From JAOZHU01 sp964632845 (GTDB taxonomy: Archaea > Thermoproteota > Bathyarchaeia > Bathyarchaeales > Bathycorpusculaceae), in NCBI GenBank assembly GCA_964632845.1, contig CAZWDU010000012.1, positions 1 to 59,141 of the forward strand: 59,141 nucleotides of DNA. Direction: 5' to 3'. Positions 1 to 7,541 of this stretch are shown piece by piece. Within the stretch, counting starts at the first letter, position 1. Every line of letters starts with the position of its first letter. The notes beneath the pieces were generated by a model, which was not told the origin of the DNA, ran no database searches, and saw nothing but the letters and a program-made list of their open reading frames with translations. Made by a program: the position numbers and the translations under genes.

Positions 1-69
1 TGGCTTTCAAGGAAAGAAGCTAGGTGAAACTGCCGCAGCATGGGAAAGCATGCTCGGCAGTGCTCACTC

Positions 70-1044
70 ATGAACCTGATATCTCTCCTATTATTAGCGA
101 TAGGGTTAGTGTTGCTTGGCGGGTCAAGCGGATTAGTCGTATTCAACTTGGTTGCGATAACCGAGAAACGGAGGCTGAAAAAATCAGTGATTAGCTTTAT
201 TCTAGTTGCCTTCTCAACATCGCTTCCCGAGTTTTTTGTTGCCATGAATTCGATAGCCGTAGGAAACATTGCTGTTTCGCTTGGAGACATTCTTGGTGCT
301 AGCGTAGCAAACATTGGCCTTATCCTCGGTGTGTGCTTTGTAATTTTCAATCTGAAAAACTCTGGAAAGAACAAGTTAGCAATAGAGGAAAAGGACATGA
401 AATCGCTCACAAACGGATTGATCCTTCTCTCAGGAACACTTCTTGTGCTTCTCTATCTTCAATATCTAAGCACATATATCGGCATTATGTTGCTATGCGT
501 GTTCTTCGTCTACTCCCTCAAATTATTCAGGAAACGAAAAGAAAAAGGAGATGAAAACAATGTGACTCCAAATGGAAGCATCAGAAAGGAACTAGTGCTT
601 GTTGCCGCCGGGATGGCAGGCATCATTATTGGTGCGAGATTTGTTGTTACATCGGCGATAGATATCGCAATCTACTTTGGAGTGCCTGCCACCATAATTG
701 GCGCGACTCTGGTTGCCTTCGGGACAACCTTGCCTGAACTCACTGTTAACCTAAGAGCGGCAATCGCGGGTCATTTAGACATTGCCATAGGCGACGCTGT
801 CGGGAGTTGTTTCTTGAATTGCACGCTCATCTTGGGACTGCTGTTGACTTTCACGCCACTCGATTTCATAGTTAACGTCATCGTGCTTTCCGACCTATTA
901 TTGTTCAGCGTGATCTCAAACCTTATTCTATGGTACTTCCTCGATAATAGAAAGACAGGATACCGAGAGGGTGCAATTCTACTCTTGCTTTACGTGATCA
1001 ACCTGTTGAGCATTCTTGGAATCATAGTCGTGCGAGTTCCATGA
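70..1044 (+). CDS. Sodium/calcium exchanger-type cation antiporter (CaCA family)
   Basis: An integral membrane antiporter that exchanges Ca2+ (or a related cation) for Na+ or H+. About ten hydrophobic segments are visible. The two inverted alpha repeats that form the ion path are clear: the first has STSLPEFFVA followed by GDILGASVANI, the second GTTLPELTVN followed by GDAVGSCFLN. The acidic residue of each LPE motif is present. A charged loop (FRKRKEKGDEN) separates the two halves, as in the family. An ATG at 40 is in frame, but the hydrophobic first segment begins at MNLISLLLL, so ATG 70 is preferred. The length of about 324 residues is normal. The true cation cannot be read from the sequence. 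The gene stands alone. Confidence 0.85.
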   Translation: MNLISLLLLAIGLVLLGGSSGLVVFNLVAITEKRRLKKSVISFILVAFSTSLPEFFVAMNSIAVGNIAVSLGDILGASVANIGLILGVCFVIFNLKNSGKNKLAIEEKDMKSLTNGLILLSGTLLVLLYLQYLSTYIGIMLLCVFFVYSLKLFRKRKEKGDENNVTPNGSIRKELVLVAAGMAGIIIGARFVVTSAIDIAIYFGVPATIIGATLVAFGTTLPELTVNLRAAIAGHLDIAIGDAVGSCFLNCTLILGLLLTFTPLDFIVNVIVLSDLLLFSVISNLILWYFLDNRKTGYREGAILLLLYVINLLSILGIIVVRVP

Positions 1045-1261
1045 CTGCCCATCGCGCGCTACCCAGTCCACAATCACATCTTTAAATTCATCGCGAGAAC
1101 ACATCTGATCCCAGACACTGTACGCGCGCGGCTATAGGCCAAGTAAAGCCTAAAGGTAAGATATTTATTCGATGAGGTTTTTCATGGTGGAAGGTTGTTA
1201 TCGCATATGAATAGGAGTTTGATGCGACATTCTATCTAAAATAAAGTATCCTAAACTGTTA

Positions 1262-1777
1262 TTGCTTATTTTGAGTTTCGTGATAGCGTACATCCTCTTT
1301 GCCGACAGGTCATTCGCTCCTCTTCACGATACTCTGGTTTTCTTGGGGTATTTCGGAACTTTTCTGGCAGGTTTCCTTTATGCCTATGCTTTTACCGCGG
1401 CGCCAGCCGCTGCAATATTACTGATACTTGCTAAGGAACAGAATCTTATTTTTGCAGGATTTATCGCTGGCGTTGGCGCTTTGTTGAGCGATCTGGTTAT
1501 CTTTCATTTTATAAGACATGGTTTCAGCGATGAGGTGCAAAAACTCTCAAAAGAAAAAATTGTTCAATATGCCCGAAAAAAAGTGCCTGACTCTATTCGA
1601 AAATATCTGTTCGCGTCCTTAGCCGGCTTTCTCATTGCTTCTCCTCTTCCCACCGAAATTGGCGTCACATTGATGGCTTCGATAAAAAACATATCGACAA
1701 GAAAATTTTCCATTATAGCATACTCCTTACATACGGGCGCAATCTTCATAATCCTTCTAATCGGCACTATCATTTAG
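1262..1777 (+). CDS. Small polytopic membrane protein, function unknown
   Basis: About 170 residues with four to five hydrophobic helices. One cytoplasmic-looking charged stretch lies near residues 80-110 (LSKEKIVQYARKKVP). A loop with ASPLPTEIG precedes the last helices and recalls SNARE-associated/DedA-type and small-multidrug-export-like proteins; this is a weak resemblance, not an assignment. The 5' end is unclear. The open frame runs back to 1223 with a plausible continuation (SKIKYPKLLLL) but has only ATT or TTG starts. A good Shine-Dalgarno GGAG followed by ATG at 1222 is in another frame and stops after five codons. Either TTG 1262 or ATT 1229 is used, or one extra base sits between 1222 and 1262. 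Confidence 0.6.
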   Translation: MLILSFVIAYILFADRSFAPLHDTLVFLGYFGTFLAGFLYAYAFTAAPAAAILLILAKEQNLIFAGFIAGVGALLSDLVIFHFIRHGFSDEVQKLSKEKIVQYARKKVPDSIRKYLFASLAGFLIASPLPTEIGVTLMASIKNISTRKFSIIAYSLHTGAIFIILLIGTII

Positions 1778-1922
1778 TGTCATGTGTGCCTGGTAATAAG
1801 GCAATATTAATTTAGCCATTTTTGCAAACCATTGATGGCAAAATGACGAGACTCCAAGACCAAACATATCGCACGAGATTAACAGACAAAACAGTTAAAA
1901 TACTCTTGCTTTAAAGTATTAG

Positions 1923-3092
1923 GTGGTGATTTTGTCGATGCCTTGTATTAGGGATTTGGCTTTCTCTACGGTCGATGGAATTATTGCAACTGATTATCCT
2001 AATGTCTCGCGTTCTGAGGTCGTTTCAAAAACCATCTCGCTTCTTTATTCATCCGAAAGCTATGAAGCATTAGTGAGTAATGCCGAGTTCGCAGGAATAG
2101 TCACGGTGCGTGACCTCTTAAAGGTAATGAACCCTGAAAGAACCTCAGTATCTAAAGTTATGTTTAAGCCCCAACCCATACAGGTTGGTACTCCAATTTA
2201 TGATGTCGCATTAGCCTTAGTGAATAATCGAATTAGGATAATTCCCGTAAAGGATAGCGCAACTGTAATAGGAGTAGCGCGGCAAACAACAATTCTTAAG
2301 AAAATGTCGTGTTCCCCAGATTTAGGTGAATTCTTCGCAGAAGATTTGATTATTAGAAATCCAGTTACCGTTGATTTGAACTCTTCGGGGGGAGTTGTAA
2401 GGAATGTTATGCTAAAGAGGGGGATCAGCCATGTTCCTGTCGTTGACAAAGACGGTAGTTTGAGAGGAATTGTTACTGCGAAGGATTTAGTGTGGACCTT
2501 CTTTAAGCCACTTGAAAGTGTAACAGTCGGGGAAAGAAAAGGAGAGAAGGCAGGAAAACTGAGAATTAGCGTAAAGGGCATTGTTGATAAACATCCACTT
2601 CATGTTACTGCAAAAACTCCAATACTGACTGTGATAAGAGAAATGGTTTCGCTCAAGAAGGGTTATTGCTTAGTTGTTGAAAAGCATAAGCCAATTGGTA
2701 TCTTAACGCCGCGCGATATAATAAAGCTTTTAGCTGATTTCAAACCGCGAATTCAGATTCCTCTGTACGTTTTTGGTTTTGAAAATGAAGATGAGGTGCA
2801 GATGGAGCTAGCTAAGAGAAAGGTCGAGCGAGTTGCTGGTCGAGGGCTTAAAATGCATCCTGATTTATTGGAGGTTGTTGTGCATGGAAAAGCACGCTTG
2901 TCGGAGGGTAACAAAAGAAGATACACGGTCAAAGCTAGAGCTGTTACGACAAAAGAGACGTTGGCAGTTGGTGCTGCAAGTTGGTCACTTCTTGATGTCT
3001 TTGATAAAATCTCTGGCAAGTTAGATAAGCGTTTAAAGCAAATTAAAACTAGAGGTAAAAACACGACTGCGAATAAGCGTATAAAGCGATAA
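1923..3092 (+). CDS. Four-CBS-domain protein with ribosome hibernation-factor-like C-terminal domain
   Basis: The N-terminal 270 residues contain four CBS motifs (two Bateman modules), which usually sense adenine nucleotides. Recognisable CBS endings are AGIVTVRDLL, IGVARQTTIL, RGIVTAKDLV and IGILTPRDII. The C-terminal 110 residues (from about residue 278, IQIPLYVFGF) resemble the beta-alpha-beta-beta-beta-alpha HPF/RaiA fold: a helix with ELAKRKVERV, strands LLEVVVHGKA and YTVKARAVT, and a long basic final helix with WSLLDVFDKI and a Lys/Arg-rich tail. I infer a ribosome-binding hibernation protein gated by nucleotides. CBS identity is seen directly; the HPF fold is pattern-based. Tandem GTG codons start the gene, downstream of an A/T-rich TATA-like stretch near 1890. 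Confidence 0.75.
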   Translation: MVILSMPCIRDLAFSTVDGIIATDYPNVSRSEVVSKTISLLYSSESYEALVSNAEFAGIVTVRDLLKVMNPERTSVSKVMFKPQPIQVGTPIYDVALALVNNRIRIIPVKDSATVIGVARQTTILKKMSCSPDLGEFFAEDLIIRNPVTVDLNSSGGVVRNVMLKRGISHVPVVDKDGSLRGIVTAKDLVWTFFKPLESVTVGERKGEKAGKLRISVKGIVDKHPLHVTAKTPILTVIREMVSLKKGYCLVVEKHKPIGILTPRDIIKLLADFKPRIQIPLYVFGFENEDEVQMELAKRKVERVAGRGLKMHPDLLEVVVHGKARLSEGNKRRYTVKARAVTTKETLAVGAASWSLLDVFDKISGKLDKRLKQIKTRGKNTTANKRIKR

Positions 3093-3119
3093 GTGAGCGC
3101 AAATAGTCTTTAGTTAATT

Positions 3120-3261
3120 TCAAACAACGCCATGCCGCTCTTTTTTATGTGTTGTAAGCTCTAAACGAGTTTCAAATTTGCGATTACAGAAGCTGCATTT
3201 AAACCGTTTTTCCTTTTTTGAGGGTTTGTTTCTTCTCTTTTAGCCTACTCAAAAAGTCCAC
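3120..3261 (-). pseudogene. Broken small C2H2 zinc-finger gene
   Basis: On the minus strand a frame ending at 3120 encodes a classical C2H2 finger: FKCSFC, then 12 residues with F and L at the usual hydrophobic positions, then HKKERH. This frame opens with a stop and has no start codon. A second frame begins with GTG at 3261 (DFLSRLKEKKQ) and stops just where the finger begins. Joining the two needs one base skipped near the A runs opposite 3207-3219. The product would be a ~47-residue nucleic-acid-binding protein. A TATA-like stretch lies about 30 bp upstream of GTG 3261. Either a recent pseudogene, a sequence error, or a +1 frameshift. Confidence 0.5.
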
Positions 3262-3709
3262 CGCAATATATAGAATGCCTTGTTCTTTTAAGCTTTTATG
3301 ATTTTTCTACAACGTGCAAATTTATAGAAATTTGCTATTGCTTTATAGCTAAAACGCGCTTTTGAGAGAATTGTAATGTCAATTCTCCTCGCACAATAAA
3401 AAGAATAAATGAGCTGGAGAGTAAACTGCGCGAGCTTTCCGGTAACAAGAAGTGTTCATTCATCTTGACAGCGATATGCTGAAGTTGATTAGACTGCAAC
3501 TTAGAATCTCAAGGAAACGATACTTAAAAAACAAGCGCGTCTACAAGTACGAACGTGCATCGCTTGGCATCTGAAAAGGTGGCGTTTTCTGCGTTGTGCA
3601 GCAGTCTTCGTTTGGTTCTGAATAGGGAGGCATCTCAAAGGATTGACAGCCACGAAAAAGCTGTATCATCAACCTATTTCAATACATAATTTTGGGACAA
3701 AGCGGCGCG
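3262..3709. other. Gene-poor stretch with one decayed coding fragment
   Basis: No intact gene of normal size is visible. The only recognisable content is the relic at 3476-3574 described separately. The base composition is A/T-rich and both strands carry frequent stops. The stretch lies between a broken zinc-finger gene and the convergent ATP-cone gene, which fits a decaying accessory region. Confidence 0.5.
3476..3574 (+). pseudogene. Relic of the small KRVYxYER protein family
   Basis: A 32-codon open frame starting with ATG at 3476 encodes a basic peptide containing RYLKNKRVYKYERASLGI before a stop. This matches the N-terminal half of the intact 72-residue protein at 5843-6061, which has PYLGGKRVYIYERDLLEV at the same place. 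The expected C-terminal half (an acidic DFxVDAI-type strand region) is absent or out of frame after the TGA. It is therefore read as a truncated paralogue in the same accessory region. The match is by eye over about 20 residues, but includes KRVY-x-YER identity. Confidence 0.45.
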
Positions 3710-4120
3710 CTATAAAAATCTCCAAAGTTTTCGAGATTTGAGTTTTTCTGCTACCCCTTGATTAGCCTTCTCTAATTGCCTAATAATTACAGCTTTTATG
3801 ATTCGTGTGGAAACAGGAGGGTCCAATTTGGATATTCTATCTTCCACCTGCCGAGCGATTTCAACTGCCAAATCTTCTTGAACCCCTGCTTTCTTCAGTG
3901 AACTGACAATTTTTTTATTATCAAAAGGTTCAATCAAACCAGACCTATGTTCTACGCTTATCAAATGAGGTATCTGTATCTTGGAAGGCAAAGCTAGTAC
4001 CAATGATGCTTTGCTACCGCTGATTTTGGAAAGCAAACTCCTATCGGCAACAACAGTAATCACTCTCTGATCTCTATCCACTCCCTTAACCTCAATGCTT
4101 TCAATAACTTCCATTTTCAA
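3710..4120 (-). CDS. ATP-cone domain protein
   Basis: A 136-residue protein. The C-terminal half (from about residue 60) is an ATP-cone: GLIEPFDNKKIVSSLKKAG, a second helix with LAVEIARQVEDRI, then PVSTRIIKAVIIRQLEK. This nucleotide-binding regulatory module occurs in ribonucleotide reductases and NrdR. No zinc ribbon of NrdR and no reductase domain is present. The N-terminal 55 residues form beta-rich sequence (VKGVDRDQRVITVVAD, ASLVLALPSKI) of unknown fold. The start overlaps the end of the upstream membrane-protein gene by 20 bases, so the two are translated together. Probably a nucleotide-responsive partner of that membrane protein. Confidence 0.7.
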   Translation of the reverse strand: MKMEVIESIEVKGVDRDQRVITVVADRSLLSKISGSKASLVLALPSKIQIPHLISVEHRSGLIEPFDNKKIVSSLKKAGVQEDLAVEIARQVEDRISKLDPPVSTRIIKAVIIRQLEKANQGVAEKLKSRKLWRFL

Positions 4121-4808
4121 AGTTAATTTCTACAAAATCCCCAGAATGCAAATTGGACGGTATTATTCTGCATTCTATTGGCACAGCAAAAAACCCATTA
4201 GGTATAATGTCGCTTAGCCCCTGTTCCTTAGCTGCTATTGCCAAGTGAAGGACTATCCCCTCTTGATCTAACTCAAGATTTACCTCACCAATGCCCCAAT
4301 CCGTGATCAGACGCTTCGTAACTCGATTGCTGAGTTCTTCAATCGGTAGATTAACAGAGAAAATAAACTCTCGATCCGCCAATTCGGCCTTAAGAGAGTC
4401 GGAAACTTGCGGCTTGCCAGTCATATTACGAATTAAATGAGCATCAGGCAACTTGACAAGAGTATACGGTTTTCCAGACCTGATGCTTCCAAGGAAACCT
4501 ATGCTTTTCTTCGGGATCTTCTTAGCTATCTTATCACCGTTATTAATACCCCATACAACAAAAACCATGACAGTTAAAATATGTAAAACTCCACCAAAAC
4601 TGGGTTGCTCAAAAATATCCAGCAATCCTCCTGTGAAACCCCATAATCCTAATCCAAAAGCAAGTCCGAGAATCACAGGAAACTTCTCATTTGTTAAATA
4701 CCTATAAAAAACTGCCAACATCAAAACTGCAAAAAAAGCCATAATCCCAGACATCAGACCCCTAGCAAGTCCATGAAATAAATCCATGAGCAATTCAATC
4801 ATAGCCAT
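4101..4808 (-). CDS. Membrane protein with soluble C-terminal domain, paired with ATP-cone protein
   Basis: A 235-residue protein. Three hydrophobic segments occupy residues 1-90 (including GLMSGIMAFFAVLMLAVFY, LGLAFGLGLWGFTGGLL and a VMVFVVWGI segment). A soluble domain of about 140 residues follows. Its last part (PNGFFAVPIECRIIPSNLHSG, then DFVEIN) has the short-strand pattern of TrkA-C/RCK-C-type ligand domains; this is tentative. The C-terminal end overlaps the ATP-cone gene by 20 bases. The pair may be a channel or sensor controlled by nucleotide. No closer family is recognised. Confidence 0.6.
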   Translation of the reverse strand: MAMIELLMDLFHGLARGLMSGIMAFFAVLMLAVFYRYLTNEKFPVILGLAFGLGLWGFTGGLLDIFEQPSFGGVLHILTVMVFVVWGINNGDKIAKKIPKKSIGFLGSIRSGKPYTLVKLPDAHLIRNMTGKPQVSDSLKAELADREFIFSVNLPIEELSNRVTKRLITDWGIGEVNLELDQEGIVLHLAIAAKEQGLSDIIPNGFFAVPIECRIIPSNLHSGDFVEINFENGSY

Positions 4809-4908
4809 CTACCAAACTATTATTCCACAGTACAGAATAAGAATTTAGCCTTTTTCTCCTTCCTTCCCACTCGATAGCGCGTGCTGTTATAGAATTTCAT
4901 CTTTTGAG

Positions 4909-5122
4909 CTATCCTCTATCTCCATCCGAATAAGCGTTGTCAAATCTTCCTTGAAGCGTCACAACATAGCCCACGCCTAACTCTGCTATTGGCTGCTCAA
5001 TATGCTTTTTTGAAAATCTTGTCTATACGTACTCTTTCAGGCGATAATTCAGAAACATCAATTGACTCTCGAGAAAGCCGCACCAAAATTCCCCCGTAAT
5101 CGGGTTTTTCGCACTCTTTCAA
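4909..5122 (-). pseudogene. Small hypothetical gene interrupted by a +1 frame offset
   Basis: The first frame starts with TTG at 5122 and reads KECEKPDYGGILVRLSRES, continues through DVSELSPERVRIDKIFKK and stops at 4997. The adjacent frame picks up exactly there with KKHIEQPIAELGVGYVVTLQ and ends with GRFDNAYSDGDRG at 4909. The switch point is a run of six A on the minus strand (opposite 5006-5011), so removing one A would give a continuous protein of about 70 residues. No family is recognised. The composition is coding-like in both parts, which supports a real but broken gene over chance. Confidence 0.4.
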
Positions 5123-5271
5123 TACCTAAAGCACACGCCTAAGAGAACAAACACCAACATCGCGACACAAGCATTCACTTTTACTTACCTCTCCCCTGCC
5201 TTGCAGAGTAGTTAGTTCGCTTTTCTTTTAAGCAATCTGAACCATACGTTTGCGCCCCAAAGTGAACGCCT

Positions 5272-5532
5272 ATGAAAAAGAAAACAGCAATCTCAGCCAC
5301 AGAAGACGACCTCTTAGTAGATTTGACTTTTCATAATGTTCCCGCCTCTTTGCTTGCGGAATTTGCTGAGAAAATTGTGCATCCCTACTACAATGGCAAC
5401 TTGAATGCTGCAGTTCAAGATCTGATCCATAAAGCCCTCACAGAACAAGACTTCGTTCTATCCCACATAACCCATATCAGAAGCGGACACAACGACCTTC
5501 AAGAATCAGGAGAAGTGAGCATAAATGGTTAA
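5272..5532 (+). CDS. Small ribbon-helix-helix-like protein
   Basis: An 86-residue protein. A beta-strand-like stretch (LLVDLTFHNVP) is followed by two helices (ASLLAEFAEKIVHPYY and NLNAAVQDLIHKALTEQDF). This is the arrangement of ribbon-helix-helix/CopG-type DNA-binding proteins; the GN-x-AAVQDLIHKAL helix is the best match. Assignment is from pattern only. The stop codon region overlaps the ATG of the next gene by eight bases, so the two are translationally coupled. It is the first intact gene of the putative integrated element and may be its regulator. Confidence 0.55.
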   Translation: MKKKTAISATEDDLLVDLTFHNVPASLLAEFAEKIVHPYYNGNLNAAVQDLIHKALTEQDFVLSHITHIRSGHNDLQESGEVSING

Positions 5533-5824
5533 GTTAAAACTCAAAATCATAAAGACCAAAAACCCAGACGAAGTGGAACACGCAAAGAAATACGGGCAAA
5601 TAGTCCGCACACGAGGCGGCAGTTGCGAACTGCTTTTCCCAACAAAGCTAAACGAGAAGCTTAAGCCCTATCTGGGCAAAGACTTCAACATTGACGTAGT
5701 GAAAGAAGGCGAAACCCTCAGAGTTATTCTTACACATAACAGAAGCCCCAAAACCACACGCAGTGCCCACTCAAGCGTCCCATGCAAGCCCAACGACAAA
5801 GGAATAGGATTCACAAGAGCATGA
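5525..5824 (+). CDS. Small basic protein, paralogue of the 5843-6061 product
   Basis: A 99-residue basic protein of unknown function. The core (YGQIVRTRGGSCELLFP, then KLNEKLKPYLGKDFNIDVV and GETLRVILT) aligns by eye with the core of the next gene, which has KRVYIYERDLLEVP, RLRQTITPFFDEDFRVDAI and GDCLTIIYT. The alternation of strands around a turn suggests a small beta-barrel such as an AbrB-like or nucleic-acid-binding fold; this is inference. The last 30 residues are Pro/Lys/Ser-rich and probably disordered. The start overlaps the preceding RHH-like gene. Confidence 0.55.
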   Translation: MVKLKLKIIKTKNPDEVEHAKKYGQIVRTRGGSCELLFPTKLNEKLKPYLGKDFNIDVVKEGETLRVILTHNRSPKTTRSAHSSVPCKPNDKGIGFTRA

Positions 5825-5842
5825 GAAAGAGCGATTTCTGCC

Positions 5843-6061
5843 ATGGTAAAGATTCAACGCCGAAAATGCAAAAAACCCTACCTTGGCGGCAAGCGTGTCT
5901 ACATATATGAACGCGACCTCCTAGAGGTCCCAAGCAGGCTTCGCCAAACAATCACTCCCTTCTTTGACGAGGACTTCAGAGTAGACGCAATATCACAAGG
6001 TGATTGCCTAACGATTATTTACACAGCTCGCAAAACAAACGCAGCCAACACTCCCGACTAA
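5843..6061 (+). CDS. Small basic KRVYxYER-family protein
   Basis: A 72-residue protein with a basic N-terminus (MVKIQRRKCKKP) and the sequence KRVYIYERDLLEVP. It ends in FFDEDFRVDAISQGDCLTI. It is a diverged tandem copy of the protein just upstream and matches the relic at 3476-3574. No catalytic motif is seen. With three related copies within 2.6 kb the family appears to be local to this island. A DNA- or RNA-binding role is the simplest reading of its charge and size. Confidence 0.5.
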   Translation: MVKIQRRKCKKPYLGGKRVYIYERDLLEVPSRLRQTITPFFDEDFRVDAISQGDCLTIIYTARKTNAANTPD

Positions 6062-6396
6062 ACGATTTAGACTATAGCGCCCCCGCAAAACCGCTTCTCA
6101 GCTTGGCTTTTGATTTTCCGCAGGCGAAAATGCTATGGGAAAAACGTTTCGGCACGCCGAAAACACCCCTGCAAAACGCGCTAAAAATTAACGCAAAAAC
6201 TCCTGCTACCCCCAATTTTTTACATGAACATATCAATTGTGTAAACGTGGGCTTCACTAATAATTTTTGCCCAAAGCACTTCCGCATGCCGAAAGATTTT
6301 GCCTCGAGTCAAAATAGCTATAACAGCATGGTTAATGTGATAAGCTAGTTCCAGCGCCTTTTTACTTCCTTCCAAAACTAGAGGGGGAGTAGAAAA
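6062..6396. other. Non-coding stretch inside the integrated element
   Basis: About 335 bases without a convincing gene. Open frames on either strand here lack protein-like composition. The stretch holds a perfect 14-base inverted repeat TTCGGCACGCCGAA at 6148-6161 and a second short GCCGAAA element near 6287-6296. It ends in a purine-rich ribosome binding site (GAGGGGGAG, 6381-6389) that serves the next gene. It may contain element control sites. Confidence 0.45.
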
Positions 6397-6774
6397 CTGG
6401 CGCGGAAGAAAAGCAAGGGCACAAGGCTTAAGGTTTTCAGTGGCAGAGAAGCCCGCCTAAACCGCGTCATACTCAAAACTCTCGACAAGAAAGGCGCTCT
6501 AATCCCGTATGAAGTGTGGCTTCAGGTTAAAAGAATCAAAGGCTTCAGACACACCAAGCATAAGACCATTTGCAGACGCATGCATGCACTAGAAACCCAA
6601 CGCTGGATAATGCAGAAAGGAACCAGACCTACCAAACCACGCGGCTCCTCCACAGTATACGAGTTGACACTCAGGGGAAAGGCAGCGCTCAAACTAGACG
6701 AAATAAACATGGATACTTTCCTTCAAACCGCCAAAGACAAGCAACTGCTCATGCTTTTAGCTGCGCTGTCATAG
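6397..6774 (+). CDS. Winged-helix protein with probable CTG start
   Basis: The frame is open from just after a TAG at 6379 and reads KLARKKSKGTRLKVFSGRE, then ARLNRVILKTLDKKG, PYEVWLQVKRIKGFRHTK, TICRRMHALE and finally VYELTLRGKAAL. This is a complete winged helix-turn-helix domain: helices 1-3 followed by the wing with GSSTVYELT. Starting at the first GTG (6514) would remove helices 1 and 2. No ATG, GTG or TTG lies further upstream. CTG 6397 sits seven bases after a strong Shine-Dalgarno (GAGGGGGAG), so a CTG start giving about 125 residues is proposed. Likely a transcription regulator of the element. Confidence 0.6.
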   Translation: MARKKSKGTRLKVFSGREARLNRVILKTLDKKGALIPYEVWLQVKRIKGFRHTKHKTICRRMHALETQRWIMQKGTRPTKPRGSSTVYELTLRGKAALKLDEINMDTFLQTAKDKQLLMLLAALS

Positions 6775-6906
6775 CTTTAATAAGTCCCATCTTTGATATG
6801 TCCGTTTTCAGATTAATGTCTTTGCGGGCACCTTCAAAGACATGATGTCTTTGCGGCGACAGATACTTTTTATTCTCAGCCTGCAAGACCTTCAAGGTGA
6901 AAACGT

Positions 6907-7149
6907 TTGGTCAATATTGTTGAAGATTGGGACGTGATCGAGGAATACGCTGGAGAAAAACTTGGTTTCTACCAGCTTCTTGCCAGCGACGGAATGTTCG
7001 AGATCCGCGTACAAACCGGAAGGGTCGGCTTCAAGCGCGAGTTTGAGAGAGCTGATGACCCGCTTCTGAACAAAATCTTGGACTTCTGCAGAAAACACAG
7101 GTACATCAGAGTCAGCCAGAAACTCCGCGACGAAGAATTCTTCAGGTAA
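6907..7149 (+). CDS. Small hypothetical protein of the integrated element
   Basis: An 80-residue acidic/basic mixed protein starting at TTG (MVNIVEDWDVIEEYAGEKLG). A central strand pair (MFEIRVQTGRVGFKREFE) and a C-terminal helix (PLLNKILDFCRKHRYIRVSQ) are predicted by eye. No family is recognised. It lies between the winged-helix gene and the genes leading to the integrase, all on the same strand with gaps below 140 bases, and so belongs to the same transcription block. Confidence 0.5.
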   Translation: MVNIVEDWDVIEEYAGEKLGFYQLLASDGMFEIRVQTGRVGFKREFERADDPLLNKILDFCRKHRYIRVSQKLRDEEFFR

Positions 7150-7169
7150 ACCAGAACCAGTGTTGCCAG

Positions 7170-7541
7170 ATGCCGTCTTCCGCTTCTCTGGGTTCTGCCG
7201 TTTACGTCCGCTACAAAGACCATGTTCTTTTCAAGAACGTTAAGCAGCCCGTAGCGGATGCAGTGGAACGCGAAACCATCGGCTGGCTCGCAAAGCAAAC
7301 CGATGAGATAATGCTGATCGAACACGACAGGACAATTCCGAACGCTCAAATTTCCAGCGGTCAGGGCAGCGGCTTAATCATCCTGAAAAGCTGCATAATC
7401 GAAATCCATGAGCTACCACTACAAAAAACTTCAGACTGCCACTTAAATTCCTCCGAGGCTATAGTTAAAGGCGAGTACGCGCTTCAGCCAAAGAAGCGAA
7501 AAACTCAAAACGGAACGGGAAAACAGCATTGCAGACCGTAA
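7170..7541 (+). CDS. Hypothetical protein preceding the integrase
   Basis: A 123-residue protein starting at ATG 7170. It contains VYVRYKDHVLFKNVKQP near the N-terminus, then AVERETIGWLAKQTDEIMLI, and the segment GSGLIILKSCIIEIHEL, and ends in a basic tail (LQPKKRKTQNGTGKQ). No known domain is recognised. Its 3' end overlaps the integrase start by 13 bases, indicating coupled translation. A role in recombination, such as a directionality or accessory DNA-binding factor, is possible from context only. Confidence 0.5.
   Translation: MPSSASLGSAVYVRYKDHVLFKNVKQPVADAVERETIGWLAKQTDEIMLIEHDRTIPNAQISSGQGSGLIILKSCIIEIHELPLQKTSDCHLNSSEAIVKGEYALQPKKRKTQNGTGKQHCRP

Noticed and set aside
979..1130. Minus-strand frame with protein-like sequence (VWDQMCSRDEFKDVIVDWV) at the end of the exchanger gene
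   Set aside because: It overlaps the exchanger coding region by 66 bases, has no start codon after the upstream stop and matches no family I recognise.
6004..6348. 114-codon plus-strand frame after the KRVYxYER gene
   Set aside because: Composition is not protein-like and it begins inside the preceding gene in another frame.
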